In this document: in pieces, positions 62,898 to 64,000 of the stretch
Layout: each line of letters opens with the position of its first letter
Numbering within the stretch: position 1 is the stretch's first letter
Assembly: GCF_030272615.1 (NCBI RefSeq)
Contig: NC_081411.1
Location: 831,312,160 to 831,376,159 of the forward strand
Origin: Cryptomeria japonica
Lineage: Eukaryota; Streptophyta; Pinopsida; Cupressales; Cupressaceae
Reading direction: 5' to 3'
DNA: 64,000 nucleotides
Position numbers and translations under genes: made by a program
The notes under the pieces: model-generated
The model's database searches: none
What the model was told of the DNA's origin: nothing
What the model saw: the letters and a program-made list of their open reading frames with translations, nothing else

Positions 62898-64000
62898 CTT
62901 ATGCTTTTGATTTTTGTTTTCAGATCTGAGTGTGTATGCAATTTAAAATTCAAATTTTCATTTACGAGTTTGATTTCCTAGCAAATTTTAAAAATTTAGA
63001 GGTTGATTTCATTAAAGCCCTAATTTTTATTTTCAAATTTGAGCTTGTGAATTGCATAATTTGGGTTAATTGTTTCAGATCCGAGTGTCTTTCAATTTCA
63101 AAATTCAATTTTCACTTACAAGTCAAATTTCACATTTAAATTTTAAAATTAAGTGATTAATTGCAAAAACCGTAATTTTCAAAAAAATTAAAATTGAGCT
63201 TGTGGGTTGTTTAAGTTTTGAATTTATCATTTTAGAGTGGCTTCAAATTCAAATTTGCAATCTTGGGTCAAATTTCAAATTTTAAATTTAAATTTTAAAA
63301 TCAAGTGGTTAACTAAAAAAGCCCTAATTTTTAAATTTAAATTAATCTTGTGCATTTCCCAATTTTGGATTCATCATTTCAATTTCAACCTTGGTTCTAT
63401 TTTTAAATTTAAAATTAAGAGGTTCTTTCTACAAGGCCCTAATTTCAAATTTCTTGTGGACAATTTTAAAATTAAGTGGTTAATTAAAAGAGACCTAATT
63501 TTTAGATTTAAATTGATTATTTTAATTTCCAAATTTCAACATCACACTTTAAATTTAAATTTCAAAATTAACAGGTTCTTTTTACAAGGCCCTAATTTTA
63601 AATTTAAATTTCCTTTAGATCATTTTTAATATAAATTTTTTAAATTAATAGGTTTTTTTTAGCCCTAATTTTAAACTTAAATTTCTATCTCCTAGTGGGA
63701 AATTTTAATTTTAAATTAAGATGTTATTTTAACAAAGCCCTAATTTTAAATTTCAATGTCCTGGGGGATTGCTTAATTTTTCACAATTATTCTCTACCTT
63801 TTCAATCAATTTGCTTGTTTAATTGAGTAATTTTTTTTTCTACACTTTTGCATTATTCAATTACTTTACAAATTTCAATCTTCAAATTTCAAATTTCCAA
63901 TTTCCCTCCCTTAGTGCATGTGTTTTACTACTATTAGTCCAATGTATAATATCCCCATGAGAAGAATTTATAGAATTAAGGCTTCCCAAGGTTTAATTAC
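62898..64000 (+). repeat. Element E leader with GCCCTAATTTTAAATTT repeats
   Basis: About 1.1 kb to the window edge. Seven or more diverged copies of (AAR)GCCCTAATTTTAAATTT, each 70-110 bp apart (for example 63016, 63320, 63438, 63588, 63660, 63735), with TTAARTGGTTAATT or AGAGGTTCTTT in between. AT-rich and non-coding; the 130-codon frame at 63237-63629 (Phe/Lys/Asn-rich) is a translation of the repeat. Gag should lie beyond the window. Confidence 0.65.

Noticed and set aside
63237-63629. 130-codon Phe/Lys/Asn-rich frame
   Set aside because: Translation of the AT-rich leader repeats of element E with periodic copies; no start context or domain.
1-64000. Host genes, tRNA, rRNA, organellar inserts
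   Set aside because: None could be supported. Every protein with recognisable motifs belongs to a transposable element.

Overview
This looks like intergenic DNA from a seed plant with a very large, repeat-swollen genome, most likely a gymnosperm such as a conifer. That is an inference from element types and base composition; no species marker is present. I found no host gene, tRNA or rRNA. Nearly everything is nested transposable elements of different ages, named here A to E plus one copia element and one LINE.

Layout. 1-19205 holds element D, a minus-strand Ty3/gypsy remnant: a gag-like frame, a long leader, a primer-binding site and one LTR. A Ty1/copia element (2454-7324, target duplication ATATT, internally deleted) sits in the gag-like frame. 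An L1-type LINE (10881-18292, 16-bp target duplication) sits in the LTR. 19206-27012 is element C, a decayed plus-strand gypsy gag-pol. It ends at a perfect 26-bp hairpin against the truncated LTR of element B (27047-27754). B continues at 27755-28471 and 51096 to about 57512. Element A is inserted in B with target duplication ATTAC: 22,624 bp (28472-51095), with two 764-bp LTRs that differ at six positions. After B come a CA/TA microsatellite with a 132-bp tandem duplication, AT-rich DNA, a MITE-like repeat and a GA-rich repeat tract. From 61695 to the edge lie the 5' LTR and leader of a plus-strand LTR element, E.

Element A is the centrepiece. On the minus strand it has a primer-binding site, a 2.2-kb leader, gag-protease with a G-patch, RT-RNase H with a second archaeal-type RNase H (hallmark of the Tat lineage), integrase and a polypurine tract. 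Between pol and the 3' LTR it carries about 11 kb of extra DNA coding on the opposite strand: a long nuclear-type coiled-coil protein frame (32242-35885) and a plant-mobile-domain frame (36974-38979). They are preceded by a candidate TATA-ATG-splice-donor exon, five regularly spaced 19-mers and four copies of a CGCTATTTCGC stem-loop. Element B has the same antisense mobile-domain frame in the same place, so the cassette belongs to the family.

Two patterns cut across elements. First, the leaders of the sense and antisense units of A carry the same short motif (CGCGTCTGTG type) in the same orientation relative to transcription. Second, almost all nonsense codons in A and the LINE are CAG-to-TAG or CGA-to-TGA, the signature of methylated-cytosine deamination at CHG and CG sites. 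The LINE also has a third ORF whose ATG overlaps the ORF2 stop by 11 nt. Its protein has the same architecture as the antisense protein of A.
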